From Numida meleagris (Eukaryota > Chordata > Aves > Galliformes > Numididae): a DNA stretch of 64,000 nucleotides. The first letter of the stretch is position 1. Each line of letters opens with the position of its first letter. Shown here one piece after another: positions 40,001 through 53,330 of the stretch. The notes under the pieces are model-generated. The model searched no databases and was not told where the DNA came from. It saw only the letters and a program-made list of their open reading frames with translations. The position numbers and the translations under genes are program-made. The DNA lies in the NCBI RefSeq assembly GCF_002078875.1, contig NC_034410.1, forward strand, positions 36,597,506-36,661,505. Direction: 5' to 3'.

Positions 40001-42732
40001 TCCAAGTCTTGATTAGAAACTGAAGCAAGAAATGTTAATTGTGTTAGAATATACTCTGAATTTTTTCCAAGTCCGTTTGGCTGTGATACCAACTGACAGA
40101 GACGTGTAAAAAAATTCCTGAGGCTAGACTGGCATGGAAGAATATTAGACACAAGGGCATTCATGAAAAGAAGTCTATCCTTAGGGTGTGATCAAGTAGG
40201 ACTAGCAATGGTCAATAACTACCCTTCAAACTTCTCTCCTGCTTGAGTCTGGCATTGACCCATACACCTTAAAATCTACCTTCTGCAGCAGTTTTTTTAA
40301 TGAAGTCCTTCATCACCTGACAGCAGTTTTTTCTTTTTCCTCCAAGAATTGCCCAGACAGCATCTCCCATTTCTGAACCTGCCCTTCATTTGAAACTTAA
40401 TGAGAAATTTGGGGAATCTTCCACTTGTGAATAAATACTTATCTTCATACTCAGTAACAGTCAGGTTGGGAGCCTTGAAGTGAGTCAGTTTTCAAAGAGA
40501 CCAAGATTTGCTCCACATTATGTACACTATAGACATAGCTATTTTAAGAAGAAAGCATATAGTGAATATATCCATGACTACTGGCTATGGATTTTATTAA
40601 CACAGTAAATGTTTAATTGAAAATGAATCTTTAAAATCTATGCAAATAAGATTGTAATGTTCTTGTTGTACAAGGCAAGCTCTTATTAATATTGAGGGAA
40701 TGAACTGTGACTACAAGTGTCATGAAAGACCTTCTTTCAGTGACAAGTTTTGGATACATAAAAATTTTCGCCACTCTAATTGAATGAAAAATTGCTTAAT
40801 AAATCACTAAAACTGACTCTCAGAAAGATATATTTCAAAACTGTCCTGTGTAAAGCATCTAGTCAAAGCTACATAAATAGCTTTTGTATTCTTGAATCTG
40901 CACTAGTGAGGTTAAAAGAATTTACTTATTGCATTCTAAAACATTTTAATACTTATGTTTGTTAGTAATGTTTCCCATTCTCTAAAATGGCAAACTTTCA
41001 GGTCAAAGACCCTTCATATCTGAATTTACAACACTAAATTATTTCAAACCTAATAGGGCTTTGGAGATGTATTTTTAATCCTAAAGGATTAAAACTAGCA
41101 ATTCTTACAAGAAATAAAAAACATATGCTGCATTAATGTCACCATCTTACAACCCTCTTATATTTTATTCCTTGTGCCCTTAAAACAATTTTTATTTTTA
41201 TAAAACTTTTATTAGGGCTAGGTGCAATTGTTAGCAGAATGTAAGATATTAAAACAAGGATGGAAGTGCCAAAGCACTGTAACAGGCTGTATATATCATG
41301 TTTATGTTTAAGATGTACGTAGAGAATAATGCGTCATAAAAGATTTTGATTTGTTGCCCTTTTTTTAAAGCAGGCTTTTCATGCTTTTATATGACAGTTA
41401 TTTGTTATAGAAATCTGGACAGAGTACTAATACTGTGTCACGATCTGGAAAATAGAATATTGAAGGAAAGAACTGTAGAAAAATAAGTCAAGATCTCTAT
41501 ATAACGTGAAGCTCCAACTCACCACTAGTGGTATAAACAGCTCCTATACGAGTCCTTTGCATACATATCAGTCAGTTACGGAAAGCCATCTCCTAATTTC
41601 TATCCACCACACTGTAGTGCTATCCCTTTGCAAGTGCTACCTATTGTCTAGCAAGCTTCATAAATGGGCTATCTTGTATTCTATAGACAAACGCTGGAGA
41701 TAACCACCATATAAACTACAAAAACACCACTAAACCAACCAAATCAAGAAATAAATTGGATGCTGAGGTAAGAACAGGATATAGGTCTGTTTTTCCTGAT
41801 GCTTTGGCTTGCAGTACTCAATAGAGATAAAAACCATGGAAGACTAGGTTGCTTAAAGGGTGCACAGATGAGTAGACAGCTTAAAAATAATCTCAAAACT
41901 TTCACCCAAAATGTATACTAAAACCTTCTAAGCTGTGAGTTCAGAAAATCCCTACTGATTTTGGTCTATTATCAGAGAATTTTTTTGGAGTTGGGCTGGC
42001 CCATGATACAAAGTGGTCAGTGCCTATAGAAGAGTGCAAGGTTTCCTGCCTCCTACTCAGAAGAAGGAGATCTGACTTTAACTTTGCGAGTGTTTCCAAA
42101 GTGAACATGAGTTTTGCCCAGGCACACTTTGCACATTGTTGCCATTGTCACCTCCTCGAGGCACCCAAAAGCTATCTCTTACCTCTTGTCATGCACCACC
42201 TCTGGTGTTATCTTCCTTCTGATTGCCAGTGCCTTCCACAGATACATTCCACTGTCTCTAAGGAATGGTACTTCATCCCAAATTTCACCTCCAGACGTTC
42301 TTTTTTTCCCGCCCTCCCATTCAACTCTGATCCCCATTTGCATACCCATTAGAAAATGGAAGTGCAGTATGTTGTGAAGATTTCTTTCATCTATAAGCAC
42401 ATAAATAAAAATGACTGAGTTATCTTGTGACACAGCAGATACAAGCCTCCCATTCAACTGGAAGTCTGGTTAATAAGGAACATTCAGCATGATCCAATAC
42501 TCAGAAACACATCACTGATGTTTAACTGGATAGATACAGATACATAGAAATATTTCCTTCTGACAAAGTTTGAATTGTAATAAAGAAGCAATGACATTTT
42601 TCAGCTATACAGGATCCATTTTCAGAGATAAGTAATCTTGCAGGAATCCCCTCCCATTTTTGCAATGTTTTAATCTACATATCATACTCTACAATAATGC
42701 AATCTTCATATCTTCTTGACACATCAGGATAT
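37077..42732. other. Unique AT-rich sequence, no gene seen
   Basis: No transposon recognised. A GC- and CpG-richer patch lies at about 38630-38840, with a 70-codon minus frame and no known relative. The overlapping frames at 42020-42457 are chance frames on both strands. Confidence 0.5.
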
Positions 42733-43495
42733 CATAGAATCAAAGAACTGTTTGAGTTGGAAAGTTCCCTTAAAGGTCATCTAGTCCAACACCCCTGCAA
42801 TGAACAGGGACACCAACAGCTAGATCAGGTTGCTCAGAGCCCAGTCCAGCCTGACCTTGAATGCCTCCACCACTTCTTTGGGTGTTTTCCTCTGCCTCTT
42901 CACCCTTATTGTAAAAAAACCTTCTTCTTTAAGTCCAGTCAAACTAGGATAGGGAATAAGTAGAAACCCTTTCCCCTTGCCCTATCACAACAGACTCTAC
43001 TAAAAAAAATTGTCCCCTTCTTTCTTACAGCCCTCCTTTACATACTCAAAGTCTTCACTCAGGTCTCCCCCGAGCCTTCTCTCCTCCAGGCTGAACAGCC
43101 CCAGCTCTTTCAGTCTGGCCCTATAGGAGAGGGATTCCATGCCTGGGATAATTTTTGAGGCCTTCAGGACATGTTCCAACAGGTCCATCTTTCTCCTGTA
43201 CTAACAACTCCACATCTGGGCTCAGTATTCCAGATGAGATCTCACCAGCGCAGAGTAGAGGGGCAGGATCACCTCCCTCGACCTGCTGTATCTTTTGATA
43301 CAGCCCAAAATATGGTTGGATTTCTGGGCTGCGAGGGCACGTTGCTGGCTCATGTCCAGCTTGCCATCCACCAGTGCCTCCAAGTCCTTTTTGGCAGGGT
43401 TGTACTCTATCCCTACATCCCCCAGCTTGTACTGATACCACTCCAGGCTCTCTGGAGAATGGTATTTCCCCCAGGTTTTGTTCAAGGAGGTCTGG
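42733..43495 (-). mobile_element. CR1 LINE, 5'-truncated, minus strand
   Basis: Inverted CR1 tail at the left (ATCATAGAATCAAAGAAC), then the 3' UTR and ORF2 C-terminal half. On the minus strand two open pieces remain. The one at 43222-43485 decodes to [26 protein letters not shown] and [21 protein letters not shown] second at 43000-43188, in another frame, decodes to [20 protein letters not shown] frameshift between them and an early stop in the last part kill the ORF. RT catalytic motifs are not included. The 5' boundary near 43495 is approximate. It ends about 75 bp from the LTR at 43572. Confidence 0.92.
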
Positions 43496-43571
43496 GCAAT
43501 GAAACTTTAGGGTTTTTTTTGTTTGTTTACTTTGCAGACATACAAAAGATAAGGACAATTCCACTTTTAAG

Positions 43572-44105
43572 TGTCATGGTTTTGTGATTTTCGGTTATTG
43601 GTATTCCACATCATAACATCATGTAGTGAACGTACCTGGTTCTCAGAAGAGAAGGACTACTACGTTCCCCATGGCACTTTGCTCCTCTGTTACCATTTTC
43701 CAGCCGGAGGGAAAAGATAAAAGCTCACAGTATAAAAACTTGCAGATCACGAGACCTCGTCCCTTTTTCCGCTGTCTCTCATCTTGGCAGCACCTCGCTC
43801 TCCAGCAGTCTTATCATCGGTAGTAGAGTAAGGCCTACCTTGATTTTTGGGACATTCTCTCTCTGTATTGGATTCATCAGCTTAAATTGTAATTATATTG
43901 TATTATAGTGTGTTGTTTTGCATTCCGATATCTTATTTAGTAAATTAGTTTGTTTCTCCTCAGATTGTTGCCACTGTTCTTTGCTCTCAGGGCCATCTCC
44001 TTACCCTTTTCCCCTTTTTCCCGGGGCGTGGACCCGTGGATCCCCCATCCCCTTCGTCACGGAATCGGGCCTAACGCCCGTAAACCGTTGACATGATACA
44101 TGACA
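43572..44105 (+). mobile_element. Solo LTR of an endogenous retrovirus, plus strand (family A)
   Basis: A 534-bp LTR with perfect 7-bp terminal inverted repeats, TGTCATG at the left and CATGACA at the right, so it obeys the TG...CA rule. A TATA-like TATAAAAA at 43731-43738 places U3 at roughly 43572-43760. A related copy in inverted orientation lies at 28949-29494. Neither side shows a primer-binding site, polypurine tract, gag, pol or env, so this is a solo LTR left by recombination between two LTRs. Flanks (TTTAAG left, TTCTTG right) do not make a clean target duplication. Family not named with confidence; length and ends fit an avian ERV. Confidence 0.87.
43731..43738 (+). promoter_or_regulatory. 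TATA-like box within the LTR
   Basis: TATAAAAA preceded by a second ATAAAA at about 43718-43723. It is the expected core promoter of the LTR on the plus strand. Activity is unknown. The sister LTR at 28949-29494 retains only one ATAAAA. Confidence 0.55.
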
Positions 44106-47100
44106 TTCTTGTAAAAATAACACTATATATAGGAAAAAGTGAAATCCAAATAGGTTAAGGAAAGGGAGAAGGCAAAAGATATCACATAGCCTATTTAGAG
44201 AAAGTGCCATTGGCAGTTTACAGCTGTGAAATGCTTCCGGTTGCTGGCAAAGGAAAGTCTGAAAGACATCTTGAAATGATGGACTATGGCACTGCACAAA
44301 ATCGAGCTCACGCTCAAGTTCCTGAAAGACAGATAAAACAAGCCTCCAGGGGCCTCCCACACAACTGGAGTAGTAATGGTAGTGGTGCTGGTGCCAAGAT
44401 TCTGAAATCCTAAATTCCATCCCTGTCCTCTCACAGACTGCTTAGGGAAGCTTACTGAAGTCTTTTCAATTCTCTAAGTCCCAGCTAAATTTTACTTCCT
44501 AGGACTGTTACATGGACAAATAAAAGTGAGAAGTTTAGAAACTAAAATGAGGAGCAAGGAATGCAAAGGCTTATAAAAAAAACCAGCATGTCAGCCCAGG
44601 AGAGAAACTGCTCAGAGAATTTCCATTTGTTCACTAGCTAACATGAAAGCCCTGAAAAGACCATAACTTATGGATACTCCCTGTCCTGCAAACTGCTCCT
44701 CTGCTCAACATGGAACTCTGTTAATGCTTCAACTGCGACATACAAAGCTTAGCCTGTAATAATAAACTCACTGCACAAACAGCACACACAGCTGACAAGA
44801 GGTGAGTCGTATCAACTTGCAGGAAACTTAGTGACCTACCCAGCCTGATGCAGGCTCCAGTTCAGACACACTGCATCTCTCCTCCCGGTGACTTATCCTG
44901 TCATCTTTCATGGAGACATTCACATAGTAACAATTCGAGCACATTGATAGCTGGCAGAACCTGGATGGGAATCAAGAAAGATTCAGTCTAGAACATTTGA
45001 GCCGCAGGTCTATACAAGCCCTATCTCATACACTACACATTTCAAGATAGAGAATTCTTATGTTCTCTGAAACCCATAGCAGAAGTACCTGTGCCTGTCC
45101 TTAAGCTTTCCAATACTCACTCCCTACAGCATTCTGGTGGGAAATGCAGATATAGAAATGCTTTAGGATCATGATTTTACATTTCAGAGCTGGGTAGGAT
45201 TTTGTTTGCTTGCATACTATTTCTGTTTTCATTACATGGAACCTGATTCCTGTTTCTTGTGGTGGAAGACACCACTAGTCAGTCTTGAGGTGGATCTATA
45301 ATACCACATACATTGTACACAGGGACAATCATTCAGGATCAACTTTTATAAGGGTGCTCACACTGTGTGCCACTCCATAGCACTAAAACCTACCTCAGGT
45401 TTCAAACTATCCTGCATGTACCTACCTCAGCATTCATTTATTGGTCAGCCACAGCAGCAGAGCAGAGAGTCTCCTGATATCACCCTGTCACAACCGAGTT
45501 GGCTTTGACACCATAGGGCTTAGGTAATAAATATGTACGCATGGCTAGAGATCTTAAAATTCAGTAAGCCCTTGGGAAAAAAAAAAATACTTGGTATTCA
45601 TGTGAGAAAATTAACAAGGAGACTGGAAGAATTTCAAGACTAACATTTAGAAAATAATCAAAGCCCTGGGAGGAGATGACAACCAAATCAATGATAAGAC
45701 TAGAGAATTGCAATGGAGATGACATCACAATTTGCCAGTCAAACAGCAGGATAAAACCCATCAGTCCAAACAAACCAAAACCAACAAGAAAACACTTAAA
45801 CTGCTGAAAACTCTGTACACAAAGGAGACATAGAAAATCCACTGGGAAGGCATTGTACCATTCTTGTTAAATAGCGATATAGACAATAAGGCCAATAAAA
45901 CATAACTATGCTTAAGAAACTGATAAACTATTTCCAGTGGAAAAGTTATTAAATTATCCAGAAGAAGCCAGACTCCTAGTGGGAAGGAAAGAGACAAAAA
46001 ACAGCTCAGCCTAAAGCTAGGAAGTGTAATTTACAGTTGAGGTGGAGCAGCAAAAACAAGAGAATAATATCACTGAAGCTCCAGGGAAGCCCACAACAAG
46101 CGATGTTCAGTCTGAAATGAAGAACAAAGAGAAATAAAAGATCCACAGCATATTACTAAAAATTCATTCAGCCTTAGTTGAAATTACTAATAGTAAGTCA
46201 CAGGAAGAAACCAGAGCGTTATAGCAGAAACATTTATGAAAAAAAAAATCGAAGTTTTTCACATTGAAGTTTGTCATTCAGAATAACTCTGAAAAACATT
46301 ATTCATTTAATACGCTGTCTGTCATATATTTCCTTGGCTCCTTTTGAGACTGAATTTGTTATCCAGTGAATTAACCACTATTCCAAAAGTTAGGATACCC
46401 CTTGTCACAGCCGTGTGAACTTCCCCAACATCCTACCCTGATCATCATCTTTCATGAGCCCCCCCTGCTACCAGGAGCTCATTACTGCTATTTACCCCTC
46501 CCCATTGCTTTCTTTTTAATGTCCGAAGTTATTAAGGACATGAAAAAGACCCATAAAATACTAGTGTGATTATGTTGTTAGTAAGAAAACTTTTCCTCTA
46601 GTTGACTCACAAGAAAAAAGTGAAAAGATCATGAGGCCAGGGATAACAAATCCAGACCAAGACAGCCTGTTCCTCAAAATTATAAGACAGTGGAGGATAC
46701 AAGAACTCTCATCTAAAGGAAAAGAGAAGTGACTATCTTTTTAATTTGAGCACACAGGCACCTTCTCAGCAGGAAAGAGGCCATGTTTGTATATCACCAC
46801 CCCAGCCTAGAGATCCCTAAACATTACTGTAAAAGAGATACAGAAAGAGTGAGAAGCAGTAAACCACCTGTCTATACATCAGGCTGCCTAAGCCCCTCAG
46901 GAAACCCCTTCTGGCTGTCTCCTAATCTGAACAAATTCATAAAAAGAACTCTGTTGGGATATTTCAAACACTTCTTTCAAGAAAACAATACAAAAGAACA
47001 ACAAAAAACAAACCTAAGCTGTGAAGAAACATGTGAAAACTGACAAGGGAGAAAAACTAAAGAGAACTATTTCAGTCCTCTAAACAGTGACTGAGTTTTG

Positions 47101-50100
47101 GGCACATCTCCATGGATGTTTATTTGCAGTGGGCATGTTTCACTATGTGTTTCCCAGCAGACGATAAAAAGCAGCTTTTCTCTGCAGATGCTGATATATA
47201 AATATAAAAAAATATATAATTTTGATATTTATACCAAAATATATCAAAGAGCCTTGGGAAAAAAAGGGGTGGAAACTGAGGGGGCTGTTGAATTCCTCCC
47301 TTCAGCAAAACTTTTGAAGTTTCCTAAGACTGAGATTGGCCATGACAAAGCTTAGTCATTCTCTATAAAATATTCAGTTGAAACAACAGAACTCCCCCCC
47401 ATGTTTAAACAGGGTTTTTCCTCCATGGTCTAATGAGGCCAGTACCCAAGAGTAGTGAATATTAACTTATCAAGGAACTATTTCTTTGCCTAAAGTCTTC
47501 TAAGAAAGAAGTTGTGTTTTGCAATAAGGAATATTCTCCAAGAACATGGAGCACTTGCAAGTCTGGCTTGACTCTTAAAGATCATTCCCGCTGTGCCACT
47601 GAAATTGGTGGCAGTGCTGTAACTGTCATTTCCTTGGCACCTGCTGCTTCCGCAAATGTGTGTTTTCAAGTTTTAGGATCTTGCTTAGGACACTGTGCAG
47701 GCTGAGTTTCCAACAAAAATAATAATCATAATGTAATGCACAAAGAGTTATTGAAAGGAAATCAGCATTTAATATGCTAGGTTTCAAGCAACACACCTTT
47801 AGCCTACCTGAATAGAACTGTGTAAACTTGACTCAACTCTTGTTGTACACGCTCTTTATTGCTGATAATGATCATAAACCTCTGATCTATAAGAGAAAAT
47901 AAGAGGCACTTTGAGTAGTAGCTGACATGTGTGGGATAGATCTACAGTTGCCTCAAGCTTGCAGAAAGATTCCTGCAGCAGCTTTTCACTAGATAACATC
48001 AACTGAAGGAAACCAGACTGCACTGTTGCCCCTCTAATTTCTCATAGCATTTGGTCTGCAACAAGTGTTGAGACAGTAGGATAGTTTAATGGTTGTTCCT
48101 ATTGCGAAGAAAAACATATGAAATATACTCAACACTGACTCTTCTATTATTAGTACTAAATCTGCCATCACCATTTCCAGGCAAATCTTTTTGGTGTCAT
48201 ATAGTACAAATTACTTAAAGTCTTGAACTCCTTTCGACAAACAGAACAAGGCTTTTGGAGATCCCATGTTTCTAAGGCAATCAAAAGAGCCACATTCCTG
48301 TAGTTACTTAATTGCATAGGCACCTACATTGTGGACTGCACAGTCCCTGAGACAGTTTGATAAAATTGCTTATACACAAACCACCATGACTCTTCAGGGA
48401 CCTGAATATTTATCTGCTGTGGTCCAAACATTAGACATAAAGACATTACTTCCCCACTTTGGTCTCTGTAGGATCTAATTGTTTAAGCTAACTCACAGCA
48501 TGCCCACTGCATAAAGACCACCTGCAGTCCAACACTAAGCAAAGCAGTTAGGGAAACTCCATTAAAATAGTAATTACTTTAGAACTCTCTTTTCACTAGA
48601 GTCTTCATCCAGGAATCAAAAGATCTAAAATCAAAACTTCTCAGCCTGGCCGTAAGCTACACAAAATGGTTTCTTTTGGGACAGGAAGAAAGGTATTTGA
48701 ACATTTATCTTTTTTAGTTAATGGTATTAAGAGGAATATCTAAAACTGATCAGATGAACTGAATGTTAGAAGTGCCTCTCCTCTTCCTTTAATGCACAGG
48801 GGGACTCTGGACAACTAAACAGTTACAATTCCAAGTAACCATTTATGTCCTAGGTATTTTAATTCTAGTATGGTGACTCGTCAGCCTCAATAGTTTTGAG
48901 GGTAGCACTTACACTTCCCCCTGCATAGTTTGTGGCAGCACCTACATTCTTGTTGGTGGCATAGCTACTGTAGCGAGGTCTATGTAACAGTGCATCATTT
49001 GCTAGAGACAGCACACCAGCCTAAACTGGAGGGCGCATTGTGGATTTTGGAAATGCTCACCATCAACTTTCCTCCTATTCTGTCCTTGCAAAGGTAAAGA
49101 TTATACTACTTAACTCATCCCATAAAATCTTTTGAGATCTTATGATGAAACACCCAATATAAGTGCAAAGAAGCAATGTCATTATGACCCTTTCAAGTAT
49201 AAATTACAACTACTTCAGAAAAAGTTCCTTATCTTTTTATACATCTTTATATCTGTCCCCAATTGTAAATCCTCCTCTCCACCTGTCTTCAGTTTATAAC
49301 CAACTGACCTTTCTGAGGTGTCCTTTTAAGCTAGTTGTCAATGAGCTGAAGAAAGTAAATGAGACACTTAAAAAAGTGCAGAGAAGTTGAAAATCGAGCT
49401 GCAGAAGACTATCATTTTCTGCCCTGTTAGTATTTGTATCCAAGACCATTTTTCATGTTTGGACTTCTTCCCTGTGTCTTGTCCCTTTGTTGGCTCTTTT
49501 TGCAAGTGTTTGGGAATTAGAGAGGGGCTAAAGATTTGAAGCTTGTGCTGAGTAAAAGGCAAATCTATGTTTGCCACCTACAGCAAGGTTATCACCATAT
49601 GCTGGAGGTAACTCAAGAGAAACTCGCACGGCCAGCAACAGTGTTTCAGCAAAGAGCACTGAAAAAGCGCCCATTTATCACATCCAAAAATTAAGGCTGG
49701 TCACCATAAAGACACAAGTCTTGTAAAATCATTTCACAAATTGGTCCTCTAATTATGTTATCATACCGTGTGCTATTATCAATATCTTCCTACCCACTTA
49801 AATAGATCTTTCTATATTGCAGAAAGGTGAAAAAAATAAGGTTAAGTATCCAAGTGAGTTCTACTTTCAAACAAGAATTTTAATTGGGTTTATAGGAACT
49901 TTTAAATTCCCAAGTGAGAGATGCAGTGTGCTTTAGCAAGGAATTAAATCCCAGCATACTGATGATAATGTAGGCTTAGATTGTCTGTATCAGGTTGGAT
50001 TATTCCAGGCTGCAGACTTTCACTATATATGCTGACCTCCCAACACACAGCAGCTCTAGCTCAGACAGGAGCTGCAACATTATCTTAAGTTTGACCCAGA

Positions 50101-51590
50101 GAAGCCATTTCCCAGCAGAGATGTCTCTGAAGCAGATGTCAAGCCTGATGCAGTAAAGACATCAAATTTCCAGTTTACTTCCCTAAATAAACTCATTGTG
50201 TTCAATTAGTGAAATAAAATAATTGTAATTGAGTAAAAAACAAATACAAGATAAAAAGAATGACAGAATGAAAGAAGTTAACATAATGAGTCCTTAAACA
50301 CAAACTGCACTCATTTTTGGCTGGTTTGCTCTTCAAAAATCAGCTGATGTCAACTCACAAGTCCTTTCCAGTCCAACCTGCCACAAACTGGGTACAATTT
50401 CCTTTTCTGAACTTGCAATAGATCCATTTCTAGTCAATGCATATGAGGAACCATACAAAAGCCTCTCCTGTGCACTTCATGTTTGGTGTAAAATCCAGGC
50501 ACCACTTTAGGATGCAGTTAGATCCATTCTCCCAAGAAGTATCTAAAGATGTTTGGCCACTCAACTACAATGATGTGGCAGCCTTCACGTCCTGTCTGTG
50601 CAAAGAGAAGGCACAAAAAGAACATTCTCAGATGTGGACCTGTAAACCAATTTCATGATAGGAGAAAGAAGATTTGAGTATAGGAGCAAGGGGAGCCATT
50701 TTGCCCTATAAACAGAATGTGCAAATGAATAAAAAGGTGAATCAACATTCCATCTTTGAAACAGTGTCAGAATCATGACCATCAAAGCTCATGACAAGCA
50801 GCAACTCCACTAAAACAAGTTTGTTTCATTTCCCATTTCTCCCAACTGTTTCCTGCTACAGTGTCTAATCAGTGTATATAGGAAATATTTCTATGAATTC
50901 TGTTCATCATTACGCAAAAAGGAGAACATACCTCTTCCCAAGAAAGTAGTATATTAAGTATTTCATGAAAGAACCATTTTGAACCACAAACCATTGTGGA
51001 GTTTACAAGTTAGGATATCTTTCAGCAGTGAAATCATAGAAGATTTTGCTGTTTCGTACAGCCCAGAAGCCTTCATTTGGTCAAAATTTGTGCTTAACTG
51101 CCATGAGAGTGGTCATTATGTTGAAGACTTCAAGCTACCTTTCCACAAGACTGGACATGCTATGTTTGCTCACACTGATAAAAGCCATGGTGCTTTCAGG
51201 TCTCAAGAGCATCACAGGCTCTCTTGCATTGCTAGGTGGTGGTATCCTCTGCCACAGTTGCCAACAGCAACTTTTTTTTTTTAATGGCTTTTGTCTCTCA
51301 TCAGTAGAAGCAATAGAAACTTTAACTCTGTAACTGATTTAAGAAACCAGAGATACAGAACAGCTGCAACATTTTAGTTCCAGGAACTTTCCTTTGAATG
51401 TGCTGCATTCTTCATTTTATGTGGATTCTCAAGTGACAAATCAAGGAGGAGGGAAAGCAGCCAAGATAACACAATGAGAAAGTAAGTATATACCAAGAAG
51501 GACTTCCAGAAACAGTCTTGTTTACAAGTGGCCTCAGATACAGCAATTACTTACAGATGAGTTTTCTGGAATGCGACATCTTCTGGCAAA
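44106..51590. other. Unique sequence, no gene seen
   Basis: About 7.5 kb without a recognised transposon or exon. 45600-46140 is strikingly A-rich on the plus strand, which can mark old retroviral internal DNA, but no retroviral domain is visible. Around 50160-50240 there are several homeodomain-type TAATTG/CAATTA words. The longest plus-strand frames (46783-47043, 50979-51284) have no known domains. Confidence 0.5.
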
Positions 51591-51836
51591 TGTTTTTAAA
51601 CTAAAAGAGGGGAGATTTAGGTTAGACATTAGGAAGAAATTTTTTACTGATAGGGTGGTGAGGCACCAGAACAGTCTGCCCAAAGAAGCTGAGGATGCCC
51701 CATCCCTGGAGGCAATGAAGGTTGGGTTGGCTGGGATCCTGGGCAGCCTGATCTAGTGGTTGGCAACCCTGCTCACAGCAGAGGAGCTGGAACTGGATGA
51801 TCTTTAAAGTCCCCTCTAACCCAAACCATTCTATTT
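51591..51836 (+). mobile_element. CR1 LINE 3' fragment, plus strand
   Basis: Short CR1 3' end. It begins in the ORF2 tail (codons for FKLKEGRFRLDIRKKFFTDR, then a VVRHQNSLPKEAEDAPSLE-type end) and finishes with the 3' UTR (GGAACTGGATGATCTTTAAA) and a degenerate CCATTCTATTTTT tail. The 8-bp word TTCTGGCA occurs just before it (51581-51588) and just after it (51837-51844), a possible short target duplication. Non-coding remnant. Confidence 0.9.
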
Positions 51837-53293
51837 TTCTGGCAGAAACAATCTCTTCAGAGCAGAGTTCCAAAAGTGCAGCCCACAGATCACTGCAGTA
51901 TGGTCCACAATGGAACTTTTTAAAGTAGCTGCTTCTGAGACACATAGAGCTATACCAATTAAAAGGTCTCTGTCCACAATGCAGGAATGAAAACTTACAT
52001 CTGAGTGCTCCAGGAAGTAATACCTGCAGCCAAAGTCAATAGCAACACATGGAAGAGTCATCCCAGAAGAGTCTGGACAGTGCCTGAGCCACACATCCAG
52101 ATCCCATATACTCCCCCAGCTACACCCATTACTAAGCTTGGCAGTGAGAATCTGCTGCAAGACCCATTCCAGGAGTACTTATGTCACCATTTCAAGAGTG
52201 AGTTTCTGTTTCTGCAAGGATACAAAAAGAAAAGCAATAATGACCTGCTGCATGGACAAGAAACTGGACTGAAGAATTTTATCTCCCCCCAAATAAACTC
52301 TTATTTGCTCCTGCCAGGTAAAACTTTGGAATTCCTACCTTAGGTGGTATGTAGGATCTATAAACCTCTCAGTGCAGATCATGTTTCTTTTCTGTTAAGG
52401 AAGAACAATTTACTAGCAGTGGAGTTGGACTCTGCTATCAAGTGCTGGCACATACACTTTTTAATGTGTAAACATTACTCCCCTGCTCCCTTTGTGCCAA
52501 TGCTTATTACTTAAATTTCCTCCACATACACAGCCTTTCATTTGCTAAGATTCCCAAAATACTGTTAGGAGCCTCCCTTGGGATGCCTTCCCCACTTTGC
52601 CAGCACTGAATACCTAGACTAGAAACATAAGATGCAAATATGATACAAAAACAAAAATATTTGTTGAGTAATAAGGTATTTATGAGATATGACTTTCTGA
52701 GAAATCTGATAAATTTTCACCCCTAAATTGTGCATATTGTGTAAAAATGACTTACCCAACCATATATCTAATCAAGTTTAATTGCACAACATTCGCCCTT
52801 GAACACAGGTACCCAAACTGCCACTGCACTGAACCAATGCAAGGACTCCTCTGCCATCTAATTTGTTATGGTTTCCCTATCCTTGTAAATATTTGATTCG
52901 CATGTCCCCCAGTTCATTTCCACTAATAGTAACACAACTGATTATTTCAGCCTTAGCATGCTTAAGATCATCACAGGAGCAGAAACTCTTTGAACCTATG
53001 ACTGAGTTCCTGGAGTCTGCCAAAGACAGCAGCTCAACCTTTTCACATGCTACTTTCCTGAAAGTGGTCCAAGCCATATCTTGAACTCAGATCAGCCATT
53101 CTTTCTTTCTTTTTGTTGTGATGTTACCTGCAATAATTAAAGGAAAATTAAACTTGGAATACATTCAGTGTATATTGCACTTTGTGTAATAAAACTAAGA
53201 AAACTAGAGGTAAGGTGTAGCACTACATATACGATTAACACAACCTAGTATTGGGTTACGCACATAGGATAGAAATCGAGAAAGATAGTAACC

Positions 53294-53330
53294 AAGAAAG
53301 AAAGAAAAAAGTGAGGAAGAAAGAAAGAAA
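53294..53330. repeat. GAAA microsatellite
   Basis: Imperfect GAAA repeats in two blocks split by GTGAGG. Confidence 0.85.

Noticed and set aside
43171..43587. 138-codon plus-strand frame
   Set aside because: Antisense shadow of the minus-strand CR1 and the start of the neighbouring LTR.
28949..44105. A single 15-kb provirus bounded by the two family A LTRs
   Set aside because: The LTRs are in opposite orientation and no gag, pol, env, primer-binding site or polypurine tract lies between them.
44001..44420. 139-codon minus-strand frame
   Set aside because: Crosses the LTR boundary and has low-complexity HHYHYY-type composition, so it is a chance frame.
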